A stretch of DNA of 60,723 nt from an uncultured Bacteroidota bacterium (GTDB lineage: Bacteria > Bacteroidota > Rhodothermia > Balneolales > Balneolaceae), in contig CAJXOH010000008.1 of the NCBI GenBank assembly GCA_913057895.1, positions 1 through 60,723 on the forward strand. Reading direction: 5' to 3'. Within the stretch, counting starts at the first letter, position 1. Every line of letters begins with the position of its first letter. The notes beneath the pieces are model-generated. The model was not told where the DNA came from, did no database searches, and was given only the letters and a program-made list of their open reading frames with translations. The position numbers and the translations under genes are program-made. Positions 16,873 to 26,551 of the stretch are shown in pieces.

Positions 16873-18714
16873 ATGGCACCATTTGAATTCAATCCAATCG
16901 AAGAAACACACGAAGAACAAACGCCTCAACCATGGATGGATAGAGTCGATAACGAGTCACTCGTTGAAGCTGAACAGGACGCGGTGGTAGATGAGCCGTC
17001 TGACGTCGAAGAAGTTCCTGTTATGGAAGAGTCTGTTGCAGAGTCGTTTCCTGAACCTGCAACAGAGCCTTTACCAGAGCCGACTAAATTTCAATTCGAT
17101 GAGGACAACATTGATTCTGCCAAGATAAAGGTCGTTGGCGTTGGCGGTGGGGGTGGAAATGCCATCAACTACATGATTAGTCGCGGTTTAGATAGTGTCG
17201 AGTATATCGCGTTAAATACAGATGCACAGGCCTTAAAATCGAATCTTGCTGGTCAAAAAATGCAAATTGGCTCCAATATTACTGGAGGGTTGGGTGCTGG
17301 AGCTCGACCTGAAGTTGGTAAGGAGGCCATGGAAGAGAGTCGTCATGATGTAGAGCAACTCATTGAAGGGGCGGACATGGTATTCATCACTGCTGGTATG
17401 GGTGGTGGAACGGGTACAGGTGGTGCGCCAATCGTTGCTAGTATGGCCAAACGAAAAGGTATGTTGACCGTAGGAATCGTGACCATGCCATTCGATATGG
17501 AAGGTGCAAGCCGCAAAAAATATGCAATGGAAGGTTTGGCAGAGCTTAAGGCGAATTGCGACACCATTATCATGATTCCAAATGACCGATTACTGGAGCT
17601 TTCGGATGAAGATACATCCATGGTGGATGCATTTGGGTTGGCCAATAGTGTCCTTTATAACGCAACCCGGGGTATATCTGATTTAATTCTACTGCCTGGA
17701 TTAATCAATTTGGACTTCGCGGATGTACGAACCACAATGCTCAACGGAGGTGCATCCATTATGGGATCTGCTGCAGCAACCGGGCCCGAACGTGCAGAGG
17801 TTGCAGCACATGAAGCCATTCACTCCCCTCTCTTGGATGGCGTGAGTATCAGGGGTGCGCGTAATGTTCTTGTGAATATCTCTGCTGGAAGCACGTTGGG
17901 AATGCGTGAAACCAGTGTTGCAACCAACGTGATTCAACAAGAAGCTGGAAATGATGCTGAAATCATTTTAGGTACAGTGATTGATGATTCACTCGGTGAT
18001 GAAATGCGAGTTACAGTCATTGCTACAGGGTTTAATGAAGAACAAGCGCTGTTTAATCATATGAATCGGTCGATGCAGTCAGCATCACAGTCTCAGTCAC
18101 AACGACCCTCTTCAGTATCAACAGCTACCGCTTCAACTAACGTGAGCCCGATGCAAGGACCTTCGTTGTACGCATCTGCACCAACGCAATCTGCACACGT
18201 TGAAACTGTATCTGCTCAAAAAACGTCATCGACGCCGTCTCAAAGCAGTCCTTCTGCCCCACCGTCGGCTGCCCAAGCCTCAGCAGGCCAAATCTCAACA
18301 GGGACTCCTTCGCATACTAATCCAAATCAAATGGACATGAAAATTGAGTCCACCGATTTTTACAAAGGTGAGCAAAACCTTAAAAATCTCGATGCTCCGG
18401 CCATTCATCGGCGAGATTTACGATTCTCACAAGGCCAACATATAGCCAATGATGAAGCAGGATCTATGGCTGGTGGAAACCGGGGTAGCTCTGATGGTCA
18501 ACATGGCGCGTCGAATCCTGTTTTTAAGACTCAGATTTCAAATGGATTAGCCGGAGAAACCACGAGAGATACACAGGGCGATGGTTCTAAATCAGGCTCA
18601 AGCACGCCAACATCAGGTTCAAGCACAGATGCGTTTCATGCCAGAGTCGGCAAACAAAAAATTGATAAGTCCAATTCAGATCAACCGGCCTTTTTGCGTC
18701 GAATAATGGACTAA
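16873..18714 (+). CDS. ftsZ: Cell division GTPase FtsZ with long N- and C-terminal extensions
   Basis: FtsZ is the tubulin-like GTPase that forms the Z-ring. The core starts near residue 85 (KVVGVGGGGGNAINYMI). The tubulin signature GGGTGTGGAP lies near residue 177, followed by NDRLLEL and FADVRTTMLNGG. Two features are unusual. About 83 acidic, Pro/Glu-rich residues precede the core. The linker after the core (about residues 395-603) is long and rich in Ser, Gln, Thr and Pro. The protein ends in a recognisable C-terminal tail, DQPAFLRRIMD, the peptide that in other FtsZ proteins binds FtsA. At 613 residues it is well above the usual ~380-450. A strong terminator follows. Confidence 0.98.
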   Translation: MAPFEFNPIEETHEEQTPQPWMDRVDNESLVEAEQDAVVDEPSDVEEVPVMEESVAESFPEPATEPLPEPTKFQFDEDNIDSAKIKVVGVGGGGGNAINYMISRGLDSVEYIALNTDAQALKSNLAGQKMQIGSNITGGLGAGARPEVGKEAMEESRHDVEQLIEGADMVFITAGMGGGTGTGGAPIVASMAKRKGMLTVGIVTMPFDMEGASRKKYAMEGLAELKANCDTIIMIPNDRLLELSDEDTSMVDAFGLANSVLYNATRGISDLILLPGLINLDFADVRTTMLNGGASIMGSAAATGPERAEVAAHEAIHSPLLDGVSIRGARNVLVNISAGSTLGMRETSVATNVIQQEAGNDAEIILGTVIDDSLGDEMRVTVIATGFNEEQALFNHMNRSMQSASQSQSQRPSSVSTATASTNVSPMQGPSLYASAPTQSAHVETVSAQKTSSTPSQSSPSAPPSAAQASAGQISTGTPSHTNPNQMDMKIESTDFYKGEQNLKNLDAPAIHRRDLRFSQGQHIANDEAGSMAGGNRGSSDGQHGASNPVFKTQISNGLAGETTRDTQGDGSKSGSSTPTSGSSTDAFHARVGKQKIDKSNSDQPAFLRRIMD

Positions 18715-18740
18715 GTCTCACACTTTAGATTGCTAAAGCG

Positions 18741-18775
18741 AAGGGGAGTATCGTGATGGGTACTCCCCTTTTTTT
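18741..18775 (+). terminator. Rho-independent terminator of the dcw cluster
   Basis: A perfect 10-bp inverted repeat (AAGGGGAGTA at 18741-18750, TACTCCCCTT at 18761-18770) with a 10-base loop is followed by five more T residues. It lies 26 bases after the ftsZ stop. The opposite strand has no T-run after the stem, so it acts mainly on plus-strand transcripts. Confidence 0.92.
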
Positions 18776-18791
18776 ATGGGTGGTTGTCTAC

Positions 18792-19700
18792 CTATAATAG
18801 CCTAGAAATCATAGTAAGAGCCACTACTACTGTTAGAATCGCAAAGCCGATGCTTGTGACTCGCAGAGAGGCTTTTTTGCCGAGTCTGACACCAATCCCT
18901 CCTCCAAGCCACGTCAAAATTGAGACCGGCAAAATGGTTGCCCCATCAATGTAGCCAAAACTCCAAGGAAGAATCACCTGATCGGTAAGCATTGGGGATG
19001 CTAGACCAAATTGTAATGCTCCAGAAAAAGAGATAAGGACAATCGCTGATGAGGAGATGCTTACTGCACGTCGAAGATGTATTCCAAGGGCAAGATTTAG
19101 CAATGGCACCATCGCTACACCTCCTCCAATCCCAGCTAATGCTGCTAAAAAGCCACCAAACAATCCTGTGACACCCATTTTTGCATCCTTTGAGCGTATC
19201 CTCTGAGGCGAATTCACCCCTTCCACAACGGGCGGACTCGTTTCCTTATCCGGTTTTATAAAAAAGAGGACCGCAACAACCGCCATTAAAATGGCAAAGA
19301 ATGGGATAAAAATGTCCTCAGAATAGAGTGAAGAGAGTGTGACTTGTTTCCCCATCCATACTCCTGCCATTCCAAAGGCTCCTACGAGTACGCCTTCACG
19401 TAGATACAGATTTTTGGATCGATATTGTTGCCATGTAGAACTTAACGATGCTGTAAACGTGCAAAACAAGGAACTCCCAATCGCCCAAGGTATAGGGTCT
19501 TGAACCCCAGCTTCTTGGAAAAGAATAAAAAATGCGGGTGTAAATAGAATTCCACCTCCTATTCCAAAAAATCCCGCGGCAACGCCGGCAAGAAGACCAA
19601 AAAGTGCTAATATCCCAAGGTCCAAATTATGTGTATTTAAGGGTCGTTGAGCCAGAATAAATGTGAGACTGAACTTACCTGGATACGCGGAACCTTGCAA
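18792..19700 (-). CDS. TauE/SafE-family sulfite/anion permease
   Basis: An inner-membrane permease of the TauE/SafE (DUF81) family, which exports or takes up sulfite, sulfoacetate or related organosulfur anions; the substrate here is unknown. Around eight hydrophobic segments are present, with the internally duplicated family motif seen as GVAAGFFGIGGGILFTPAFF near residue 39 and as GGFLAALAGIGGGVAMVPLL in the second half. The frame opens with a TTG at 19700. The first membrane segment starts about 28 residues later, so a TTG near 19622 is an equally good start. It is divergent from mutS2 and convergent with ftsZ. No sulfur-metabolism neighbour is visible. Confidence 0.88.
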   Translation of the reverse strand: MQGSAYPGKFSLTFILAQRPLNTHNLDLGILALFGLLAGVAAGFFGIGGGILFTPAFFILFQEAGVQDPIPWAIGSSLFCTFTASLSSTWQQYRSKNLYLREGVLVGAFGMAGVWMGKQVTLSSLYSEDIFIPFFAILMAVVAVLFFIKPDKETSPPVVEGVNSPQRIRSKDAKMGVTGLFGGFLAALAGIGGGVAMVPLLNLALGIHLRRAVSISSSAIVLISFSGALQFGLASPMLTDQVILPWSFGYIDGATILPVSILTWLGGGIGVRLGKKASLRVTSIGFAILTVVVALTMISRLL

Positions 19701-19789
19701 CGAATAAAGACATCAACGACTAAGCCCATGAATGAAGCCACGCAAACCTTTGTTGTTACCCACGTGGAGAAGACAAACCTAGACTCTTG

Positions 19790-22078
19790 ATGAACGTAAC
19801 AGCTGAGATACGTGAGAAAATTGGCTTCGAATCGGTCCGAATAGAGACAGAACAGTATCTCTATACCCCAACAGGTCGTCAATGGGTTCGCACCTTACAA
19901 CCATTGTCTATGGAGAATCCACTCCAAGAGAGAAGGACTCAAATGGGAGAACTTCTGTGGCTTCACTCCACTGGACAATCCCTTCCTTTTTCCAGACTAG
20001 ATGATATTCAAGATGCTTTAAAACGAGCGTCCATCCATGGAGCTATGTTGTCAGCGTTACAATGCTTTCAGATTCGAGAGCATGTTGTGGTTGCACGCAA
20101 AGTTAGGGGCAAGTTACTCTCCAATCGGGAACAACTGAAGAGTTTCATACCCATTTTGAGGGGATTACACGAACTCACTGAGTTAGAAACAGCCATTAAT
20201 GGAGTGATCAATGATCGTGGGGAGGTCAAAAATGATGCAAGTAAAGAGCTTCGTACGATTCGTACAGACCTGCAAAAAACGAAACAGAAAATTAGAGTCG
20301 TTGTCGATCGGATGCTTAAGCGACTTCGCTCAAAGGGAATGGCTCCAGAAGAAGGTGCTACACTACGTGAAGGTAGACTTGTAATCCCTATTTACTCTGA
20401 ACACAAGCGACAAGTTGACGGTCTATTGCAGGATTTATCAGGCTCGGGGAAAACAAGTTACGTTGAGCCTAAAGAGGTTGTGGATCTAAACAATGAGATT
20501 CGCCTCCTTGAAATACAAGAAACACGAGAGGTAGAGCGTATTCTTAAGGCTTTGACTGCAAAAATCGGCCAGCATATTCACGAACTAGAGACAAATGAAG
20601 CCACGCTAGGTTTTCTGGATGGATTACAAGCCATGCATGCTTTGAGTCGACGTTGGGAAGGGGTACTCCCAGCACTGTCTGGTGATGAAACACTTCGTAT
20701 AAAGAAGGCAAAGAATCCCACGCTTCTATTAGCCAAAGAGGCAGGTCAACAAGAGGCAAGTGTGATTCCTCTTGATCTTGAACTAGACCCATCGGAAAGA
20801 GCCTTGGTGATCACTGGGCCCAATGCGGGAGGTAAATCGGTCGCTATGAAAACCGTGGGCTTGCTTTGCGTGATGCATCAGTGCGGATATCCACTACCTA
20901 TGGATCCAGATTCAGCATTGCCAAAGCTCGAGCAAATCTATGTCGATATTGGCGATGAGCAATCGATTGAGAATGATTTGAGCACATTTAGCTCACGTCT
21001 CAAATGGATGAAAGAAACGTTGGAATCACCCATGAAAGGATCATTGGTACTCATCGATGAAGCAGGAACTGGAACGGATCCAGAAGAAGGTGGAGCTCTG
21101 TTTCAAGCATTTATAGAGTCTTGCTTAGATCGCAATGCTCGAGTCATCACCACCACTCATCATGGATCGTTAAAACTTTATGCGCATGCAACAGAGGGTG
21201 TTGTTAATGGAGCCATGGAATTTGATCAGGAGACTCTTTCTCCCACCTATTCGTTTCGCAAACATACCCCTGGAAGTAGCTATGCGTTCGAAATTGCATC
21301 CCGGATGGGAGTGCCTACCTCCGTTACCAAACGTGCACGAACACTTCTAGGGCGTCAAAGCAGTGAGTTATCCTCACTGTTACAGGAATTGGAAAAGAAT
21401 GTCCACAGCACCAAACAGTTAAAACGCAAACTTGAGGAGCGTCAAAAAGCACTGGATGAATTGGACGCCAAACGAGCGGCCAAACGTGGGAAAAAACCCT
21501 CTCAAGATGACGACACAGTTCCAATTACACCTTCAAAAGGGACTGGAAAAGGAGGTAATGGCAAAAGTGGAGGCAAATTATCCCTCAAAAAAGAGGATCT
21601 TCCTCCCATTGGAACAGAGGTTCGGCTAGTTGGTTCCCAAACACCTGGGATTTTGGTCGATTGCACCGATCGATATGCTGTGGTAGAGATGAATGGGCTT
21701 CAAATCAAAAGTCAATTTGATCGACTTCGTTTACCTAAAGCCCGCAAAAAAGCAGCCTCCAAGAAACCTAAAGGATCCATGAAACGAATGAACCTAGCAT
21801 CCTCCTCGAAAGGAACGCATTCAGGATCGTTTGAGGTCAAAACTGAACTCGATATTCGAGGAAAACGTGCAACGACCGCTGAAGCAGAAATCACCCAGTA
21901 TGTCGATCGCGCAATTGCAAAAGGACTCTCACGCGTAGATATCATTCATGGGAAAGGGACCGGTGTGCTTATGACCTGTGTGAAGGAAACGCTATCCAAG
22001 CGAAAAGATATTCAGTCGTTTCGTGTCGCTCCCTATGATGAAGGCGGTCCTGGAAAGACGATCGTCCAGTTAACGTAA
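19790..22078 (+). CDS. mutS2: Endonuclease MutS2
   Basis: MutS2 is a MutS homologue lacking the mismatch-recognition domain. It acts in suppression of recombination and, in Bacillus, in rescue of collided ribosomes. Present are core helical domains, the ATPase Walker A GPNAGGKSVAMK (Lys349), the ENDLSTFSS signature, Walker B LVLIDEAGTGTDP, a coiled-coil stretch, a Lys/Gly-rich linker (about residues 575-600) and the C-terminal Smr nuclease domain (residues about 680-762) with ELDIRGKRA and HGKGTG. Smr domains usually carry LDxR and HGxG, and both are seen. An in-frame TTG directly precedes the ATG at 19790; the ATG is preferred. The length of 762 residues is normal. Confidence 0.96.
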   Translation: MNVTAEIREKIGFESVRIETEQYLYTPTGRQWVRTLQPLSMENPLQERRTQMGELLWLHSTGQSLPFSRLDDIQDALKRASIHGAMLSALQCFQIREHVVVARKVRGKLLSNREQLKSFIPILRGLHELTELETAINGVINDRGEVKNDASKELRTIRTDLQKTKQKIRVVVDRMLKRLRSKGMAPEEGATLREGRLVIPIYSEHKRQVDGLLQDLSGSGKTSYVEPKEVVDLNNEIRLLEIQETREVERILKALTAKIGQHIHELETNEATLGFLDGLQAMHALSRRWEGVLPALSGDETLRIKKAKNPTLLLAKEAGQQEASVIPLDLELDPSERALVITGPNAGGKSVAMKTVGLLCVMHQCGYPLPMDPDSALPKLEQIYVDIGDEQSIENDLSTFSSRLKWMKETLESPMKGSLVLIDEAGTGTDPEEGGALFQAFIESCLDRNARVITTTHHGSLKLYAHATEGVVNGAMEFDQETLSPTYSFRKHTPGSSYAFEIASRMGVPTSVTKRARTLLGRQSSELSSLLQELEKNVHSTKQLKRKLEERQKALDELDAKRAAKRGKKPSQDDDTVPITPSKGTGKGGNGKSGGKLSLKKEDLPPIGTEVRLVGSQTPGILVDCTDRYAVVEMNGLQIKSQFDRLRLPKARKKAASKKPKGSMKRMNLASSSKGTHSGSFEVKTELDIRGKRATTAEAEITQYVDRAIAKGLSRVDIIHGKGTGVLMTCVKETLSKRKDIQSFRVAPYDEGGPGKTIVQLT

Positions 22079-22094
22079 TGCTTCGGCAAGCATT
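22077..22094 (+). other. Stem-loop at the mutS2 stop codon
   Basis: AATGCTT (22077-22083) and AAGCATT (22088-22094) form a 7-bp stem with a 4-base CGGC loop starting inside the stop codon. No T-run follows, so it is not a clear terminator. It may stabilise the 3' end or be chance. Confidence 0.35.
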
Positions 22095-22146
22095 CAACGC
22101 CTTCTAAATTGAACGTGGCACCGTTGCGTCTTAAAACTCTATAAAA

Positions 22147-22512
22147 CTAGAGCTCTCCTTCTTCTTCCAGGAATTCTATGGTCTCAACCGCATGTCGAAA
22201 GTGGGGAATCACAATACTTCCACCCACAATCAACGCAACATTCAATGCATCGATAATCTGTTCTTTGGTTGAGCCTGTTTTGGCACATTGCTCGAGGTGA
22301 TAATCAATACAATCGTTGCAGCGCAATACGGCAGAGGCTACAAGCCCTAACAATTCTTTTGTTTGGGATGACAATGCACCGTCTTTGTACGTCGAGGTAT
22401 CTAGATTAAAAAAACGTTTCACTGCCAGGTGATCTAATGACATCACCTTGTCATTTTGGGCTGCACGTTTGGCTCTAAACTCGTCTAATCGAGAAGATTT
22501 TTCTGGGCTCAT
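22147..22512 (-). CDS. Carboxymuconolactone-decarboxylase-like (AhpD-type) protein
   Basis: A small helical protein of the CMD/AhpD superfamily, whose members include peroxidase-linked disulfide reductases and decarboxylases. The redox-type motif CNDCIDYH is present near residue 67, giving the CxxC pair seen in AhpD-like members, and the family's C-terminal helix with GGSIVIPHFRHAVE follows. The length of 121 residues is typical. It lies 6 bases after the thioredoxin-like gene on the same strand, so the two are probably co-transcribed and may share a redox role, which is inference. The true substrate is unknown. Confidence 0.88.
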   Translation of the reverse strand: MSPEKSSRLDEFRAKRAAQNDKVMSLDHLAVKRFFNLDTSTYKDGALSSQTKELLGLVASAVLRCNDCIDYHLEQCAKTGSTKEQIIDALNVALIVGGSIVIPHFRHAVETIEFLEEEGEL

Positions 22513-22518
22513 TCCAGT

Positions 22519-23166
22519 CTAAGGGTTTTCTTCGGTTTGGGGAATCACCGTAGGCTCAAATGCGTCATACGATGTTGTTTTGTAGGCACCTGTGCCGATA
22601 AATTCAAGAAGCTTTGCCATTACATCGACAGGAAGTAATCCTGGTTGATGTGCTAACACGTTCCCTTCAGCGGTCATGAAATAGACCGTTGGAAGAGATT
22701 GATTTTGTAACGCAGCTGCAAACTCTTCTTCGGTAAAGGTTTGGTCAAAGTATTGCACCTGATTCTTGCTGTCTGTATCAATTCGTACTGTCTCAAAATG
22801 ATCGGATAACAATCCTTGGATATCTTTTCGTGGTAAAATTTCTGTGTTCATTCGTCCACAATAAGGGCACCACGTGGCATGAACATAGATAAAAATTAAA
22901 CGATCCTCTGAAGCATTTTCTAGGGCTTGATCTAGGTCAACCCAATTCACATCATCCCAAGTCGCACCGTCTTCGATCGCCACGTTCTGACCCATGGCTG
23001 CATCATTTTGCAGTGCTTGAGCGTTTGCGGATAAGCCAGTGATGGCAACAACACACATCATGCTTAGTAATCTAATCAACGATTGACGCATCGTTTTTGG
23101 GCGATTCATTCGGCTATTTGGAGCGATTGAGTTAGAGATAGTACTTGTACGTTGAGAGTTATTCAT
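22519..23166 (-). CDS. Secreted thioredoxin-fold protein
   Basis: A thioredoxin-like protein with an export signal, so probably periplasmic. The hydrophobic stretch LIRLLSMMCVVAITGLSANA ends in an apparent signal-peptidase site. The fold is marked by YVHATWCPYCGRMNTEIL, with the active-site motif CPYC, and by the cis-Pro region SLPTVYFMTAEG. It resembles the thioredoxin_7/DUF255-like group that reduces or handles disulfides in envelope proteins. The frame opens at 23166, but the signal peptide begins some 20-25 residues later, so in-frame ATGs at 23109 or 23091 are good alternative starts. It sits between the SpoIIE-type phosphatase and the AhpD-like gene. Confidence 0.88.
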   Translation of the reverse strand: MNNSQRTSTISNSIAPNSRMNRPKTMRQSLIRLLSMMCVVAITGLSANAQALQNDAAMGQNVAIEDGATWDDVNWVDLDQALENASEDRLIFIYVHATWCPYCGRMNTEILPRKDIQGLLSDHFETVRIDTDSKNQVQYFDQTFTEEEFAAALQNQSLPTVYFMTAEGNVLAHQPGLLPVDVMAKLLEFIGTGAYKTTSYDAFEPTVIPQTEENP

Positions 23167-23231
23167 AGTCCAAGGATAACGAAATTAAGGCATCTTCCAT
23201 TGCATGAAGACTATTGGATGATGGTCAACGT

Positions 23232-25715
23232 TCAATTGCTCAATCCTGAAGGAAGCGCCTTCTGCTCATCGAGTCCATTACCCTGTCTTGTCAACCCGGG
23301 AATCTCCACAACGAGTAACGTCATATCATCTAATGGTTTGGAATGGCGATCTAGTTCTTCGATTGCTTCAAAAAGTCTAGCAACTACCTCTTTCGTCGAC
23401 ACTTCAGCATATTGCTCAATCATTCGCTTGAGACGTACTTCTCCATACTCTACACCATGGCGATCGCGAGCCTCGGTCAGCCCATCGGTAAATAAGAATA
23501 ATCGATCTCCTGGATTGAGGGACACCTCAAGTTCTTCAAGCCAGGAAGAATGTTCATCAAGCTCTGTCATTCCAATAGCTACGCCTTCGGGTTGAAATTC
23601 CTCTACCATCCCTGTTTGTGCTCTTTGAACCCATAACGGATGATGACCAGCTCGTGTAAATCGGAACGTCCGTTTTTTTGTATCTAAAACACCATAAAGC
23701 AAGGTCATAAACATCTTGACCGGTGCATTTTCACGAAAATGAGCGTTGGCTCGCGTCACTACTCCTACTGTAGAGTCTTCTGTTCTGGCAAGAGCATGTA
23801 GGATTCCTTTGATAAAGGTCATAAAGAATGCAGCCTGAATCCCTTTTCCACTGACGTCTCCTATGACAAGGCCTAGCTTCTCGTCATCAATTCGAATGAC
23901 ATCGTAATAGTCACCACCCGTTTCACTGGCAGGTGTGCATCGAGCGACGATGGTTGTACCCAAAGCATCGGGAATTTGAGTTGGCAAGAAGGATTCTTGG
24001 ACCTCCTGGGCAATCGACAACTCCTTAGACATCCTTTCTTGCTGAGCCAACTCTTCCATATAATCTGGCACATATCGCTCGATTGAATTTGGATCTTGAC
24101 CAAACGCCATGGCTGATAGACCTACAATCAGGCTCACGATGATCAACCCTAAAAACGTATAAAAGAGCCACATTTCCTCCATTCCACCGATGCCAAATGA
24201 CTCCAGTGCATGCACACCCATCAAAAACAATATTTGCACAGCTAACGCATGCAAAAAATCATATCGAATATAGGTCACCGAGACTCCTAGACCGATCATT
24301 GTACCTAGGAGTACTTCCATCCAAAGGGGGCCAATATCGATTTGAGAGAGCCCCATTACACCATAAATCAATGAGACTAGAAACGCGGTCACCCATTTCC
24401 AAGGCATCCATTTTGACAAAGATTGATAAGCATTCAAATAGAGTGCTTGCATGCCAATGAGGGCAAAAAGGGCGATCTCTAGGCTAAAAAAGATGTAATG
24501 AAACGTGTACTGATCTGAGAATGCCATCTCTGGCATCCCAATGGCACGACCTGTATTAAGACTGAGTAATAGTGTTGTTCCACCGAGTAATATTCCGGCA
24601 ATAAGCACGGAGCGAACCAACATTTGTCCTACCAAAGGGTTAAAAAAGCGACCCGTTCGAAGACTATCAAGTGTTTGAAGTTTTGCACTCATGGTAGAGC
24701 GGGTGACAGATTCACCAACTCCAGAAACCAAAAAGAAAATAACGGAAACAATCGCCGTCTGAGCACCCCAGACCACCAAAAAGAGCCCCCACTCTATAAC
24801 TGAAGCTTGGATTTCGCCAGCCACAACGGATGCATAGGTAGAGGAGAGTTGAATCAATGGGAAGAGTAGTGCGATTAGGGACGCATAAATAATGGAGGAT
24901 TGGATATCAATGGTTCTGGCTCGTATGAGTGTATATAGCCGGTAAAGTAGCCAGACGGCAAACCCAACAATCAACAATCCACGTAAAACTACTTCAATTA
25001 AATCCTCAGAGACTCCTCCCTGACTTATTTGAATAGATACACTGGGTTCTAGTGCAACAACTTCTCCCCTTTCAGTAACATCGAGCCGCAGGGATTGCTC
25101 AATACCTGGATACGTTGAGTCACTAGAAAAGCTCAATGAAGCAACGGTTTCTTGGTCATAGGCAACAGAATTAAAAGAGGTCAATGCATAGTTTGTAGTT
25201 GACCACACCGTCGAGCTCAAAAAATCTCGAGCGACTTGCTCAGCTTCAGAGCTAATCAAGCCTCCCAATGTATCAGATAACGTCGTACGTCGTTCTGGAA
25301 GCCATCGACCAGGATTTCGGAAGGCTACAAGTTGACCATCTTGGGTAAATTCAAAGATGATTGTGGTCGATCTGCTCGACCCGTCTCCCCCAAACAAGGA
25401 TGGGCGTTGCTCCCCCTCGATGTCCATGTATTGCTCCCAATATGCAAATGGATTAGGGTGATCCTGCCCACTTCGTTGAATTGCTTTGACCAAATCCGAC
25501 TGGAATTGTAGTCGAGGGGTTCCCGATTTCTCTAGTTGACTAAATCCTAGATTTTGGGTCCAATAATCGAGGGTTTGTGCTCTGCGCTCATTTGAGGCAG
25601 GTTTCTCAACAAATCCAGTAGGGTGAATCGCCGGGAAAAGCCATAGTGCACCTGCATAGCCAGCGGCAGCAAGCACTATCATAATGATCCAACCCCGTAT
25701 CCCGTGAGTGTTCAT
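23232..25715 (-). CDS. Membrane-anchored SpoIIE-family (PP2C) Ser/Thr phosphatase
   Basis: A large multi-domain protein of 827 residues. The N-terminus has one membrane segment followed by a periplasmic-looking domain of about 200 residues, and then a block of about ten membrane segments (roughly 245-565). The C-terminal 240 residues form a SpoIIE-type PP2C phosphatase with LSIAQEVQESFLPTQIP, ETGGDYYDV near residue 595, VIGDVSGKGIQAAFFM and FTDGLTEARD. The acidic residues of these motifs normally bind Mn/Mg. Such proteins dephosphorylate anti-anti-sigma proteins in partner-switching pathways. No STAS or anti-sigma gene is nearby, so the target is unknown. An in-frame GTG precedes the ATG at 25715. 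It lies 11 bases after the rluB-like gene. Confidence 0.92.
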   Translation of the reverse strand: MNTHGIRGWIIMIVLAAAGYAGALWLFPAIHPTGFVEKPASNERRAQTLDYWTQNLGFSQLEKSGTPRLQFQSDLVKAIQRSGQDHPNPFAYWEQYMDIEGEQRPSLFGGDGSSRSTTIIFEFTQDGQLVAFRNPGRWLPERRTTLSDTLGGLISSEAEQVARDFLSSTVWSTTNYALTSFNSVAYDQETVASLSFSSDSTYPGIEQSLRLDVTERGEVVALEPSVSIQISQGGVSEDLIEVVLRGLLIVGFAVWLLYRLYTLIRARTIDIQSSIIYASLIALLFPLIQLSSTYASVVAGEIQASVIEWGLFLVVWGAQTAIVSVIFFLVSGVGESVTRSTMSAKLQTLDSLRTGRFFNPLVGQMLVRSVLIAGILLGGTTLLLSLNTGRAIGMPEMAFSDQYTFHYIFFSLEIALFALIGMQALYLNAYQSLSKWMPWKWVTAFLVSLIYGVMGLSQIDIGPLWMEVLLGTMIGLGVSVTYIRYDFLHALAVQILFLMGVHALESFGIGGMEEMWLFYTFLGLIIVSLIVGLSAMAFGQDPNSIERYVPDYMEELAQQERMSKELSIAQEVQESFLPTQIPDALGTTIVARCTPASETGGDYYDVIRIDDEKLGLVIGDVSGKGIQAAFFMTFIKGILHALARTEDSTVGVVTRANAHFRENAPVKMFMTLLYGVLDTKKRTFRFTRAGHHPLWVQRAQTGMVEEFQPEGVAIGMTELDEHSSWLEELEVSLNPGDRLFLFTDGLTEARDRHGVEYGEVRLKRMIEQYAEVSTKEVVARLFEAIEELDRHSKPLDDMTLLVVEIPGLTRQGNGLDEQKALPSGLSN

Positions 25716-25726
25716 CACACGTGTAT

Positions 25727-26551
25727 TTATTCCCCTTTTAAAGAGAGTCCCACCAATCGCTTCATGTCATCGATTTCCTTTGGCTTCAAATAACGCCAAC
25801 GCCCTACACGAAGCTCACGGTCTGTGAGACCTCCATAGACTGTACGCTTTAAACGTATGACTTCTGTACCAAAGTATGCAATCATCCGTCGGATCAGGTG
25901 ATTGCGCCCCTCTTCAACTACAAGTGTCAGTTTCGTAGGGTCGGTTGGGTTTCGTTTCACTGAGATCGCTTTTGCAGAACCATCTTCAAGAGGAATACCC
26001 ATTTTGAGTTGAGCCACTGCCTCTTCCGACAAGGGGTCTCTGCTGGTTGCGAGATAGGTCTTTTTGACTTTGTAGGACGGGTGCATTAACCGGTGAGCCA
26101 ATTCTCCATCATTTGTCAATAGCAGCAAGCCAGTTGTATTGCGGTCAAGTCGGCCCACGGGATACACTCGATAACCTGTTGCATCCTCTATCGCATCCAT
26201 CACTGTTTTACGCCCTTTCTCATCATTGGTTGTGGAAATGGTATCAGTCCCCTTGTTGAGCAGAATGTAGACATGAGGTTCAAGCTTCAAGGGTTGATTT
26301 TTGACAACGACCTGATCTTTGAGTGTCACTTTGACCCCCATTTCAGTAACAACCGAGCCATTGACCTTTACTTGGCCAGATGAAATCAGTTCATCCGCTT
26401 CGCGACGTGAACACAAGCCAGCATGAGCGATAAATTTATTGAGACGAAACGGCTTTTGAGGGTCATCCAATCGCTGTTTCGATTCCTTACTTACGTTCCG
26501 AGGGGAGTCAATCTTCCGGCGAGCATTATTCTTGCGGGGTCTGCGGTTCAT
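25727..26551 (-). CDS. rluB: RluB/RsuA-family rRNA pseudouridine synthase
   Basis: A pseudouridine synthase of the RsuA/RluB/RluE/RluF family acting on 23S or 16S rRNA. After a basic N-terminal tail comes an S4 RNA-binding domain (RLNKFIAHAGLCSRREADE). The catalytic domain has PVGRLDRNTTGLLLLTNDG, whose Asp is the catalytic residue in the family, and then EGRNHLIRRM. Which rRNA position is modified cannot be told, but RluB (U2605 of 23S) is the commonest partner of scpB. The frame extends up to 26677, deep inside scpB. The ATG at 26551 gives a normal 274-residue protein and a 26-base overlap with scpB, so it is preferred. Confidence 0.92.
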   Translation of the reverse strand: MNRRPRKNNARRKIDSPRNVSKESKQRLDDPQKPFRLNKFIAHAGLCSRREADELISSGQVKVNGSVVTEMGVKVTLKDQVVVKNQPLKLEPHVYILLNKGTDTISTTNDEKGRKTVMDAIEDATGYRVYPVGRLDRNTTGLLLLTNDGELAHRLMHPSYKVKKTYLATSRDPLSEEAVAQLKMGIPLEDGSAKAISVKRNPTDPTKLTLVVEEGRNHLIRRMIAYFGTEVIRLKRTVYGGLTDRELRVGRWRYLKPKEIDDMKRLVGLSLKGE

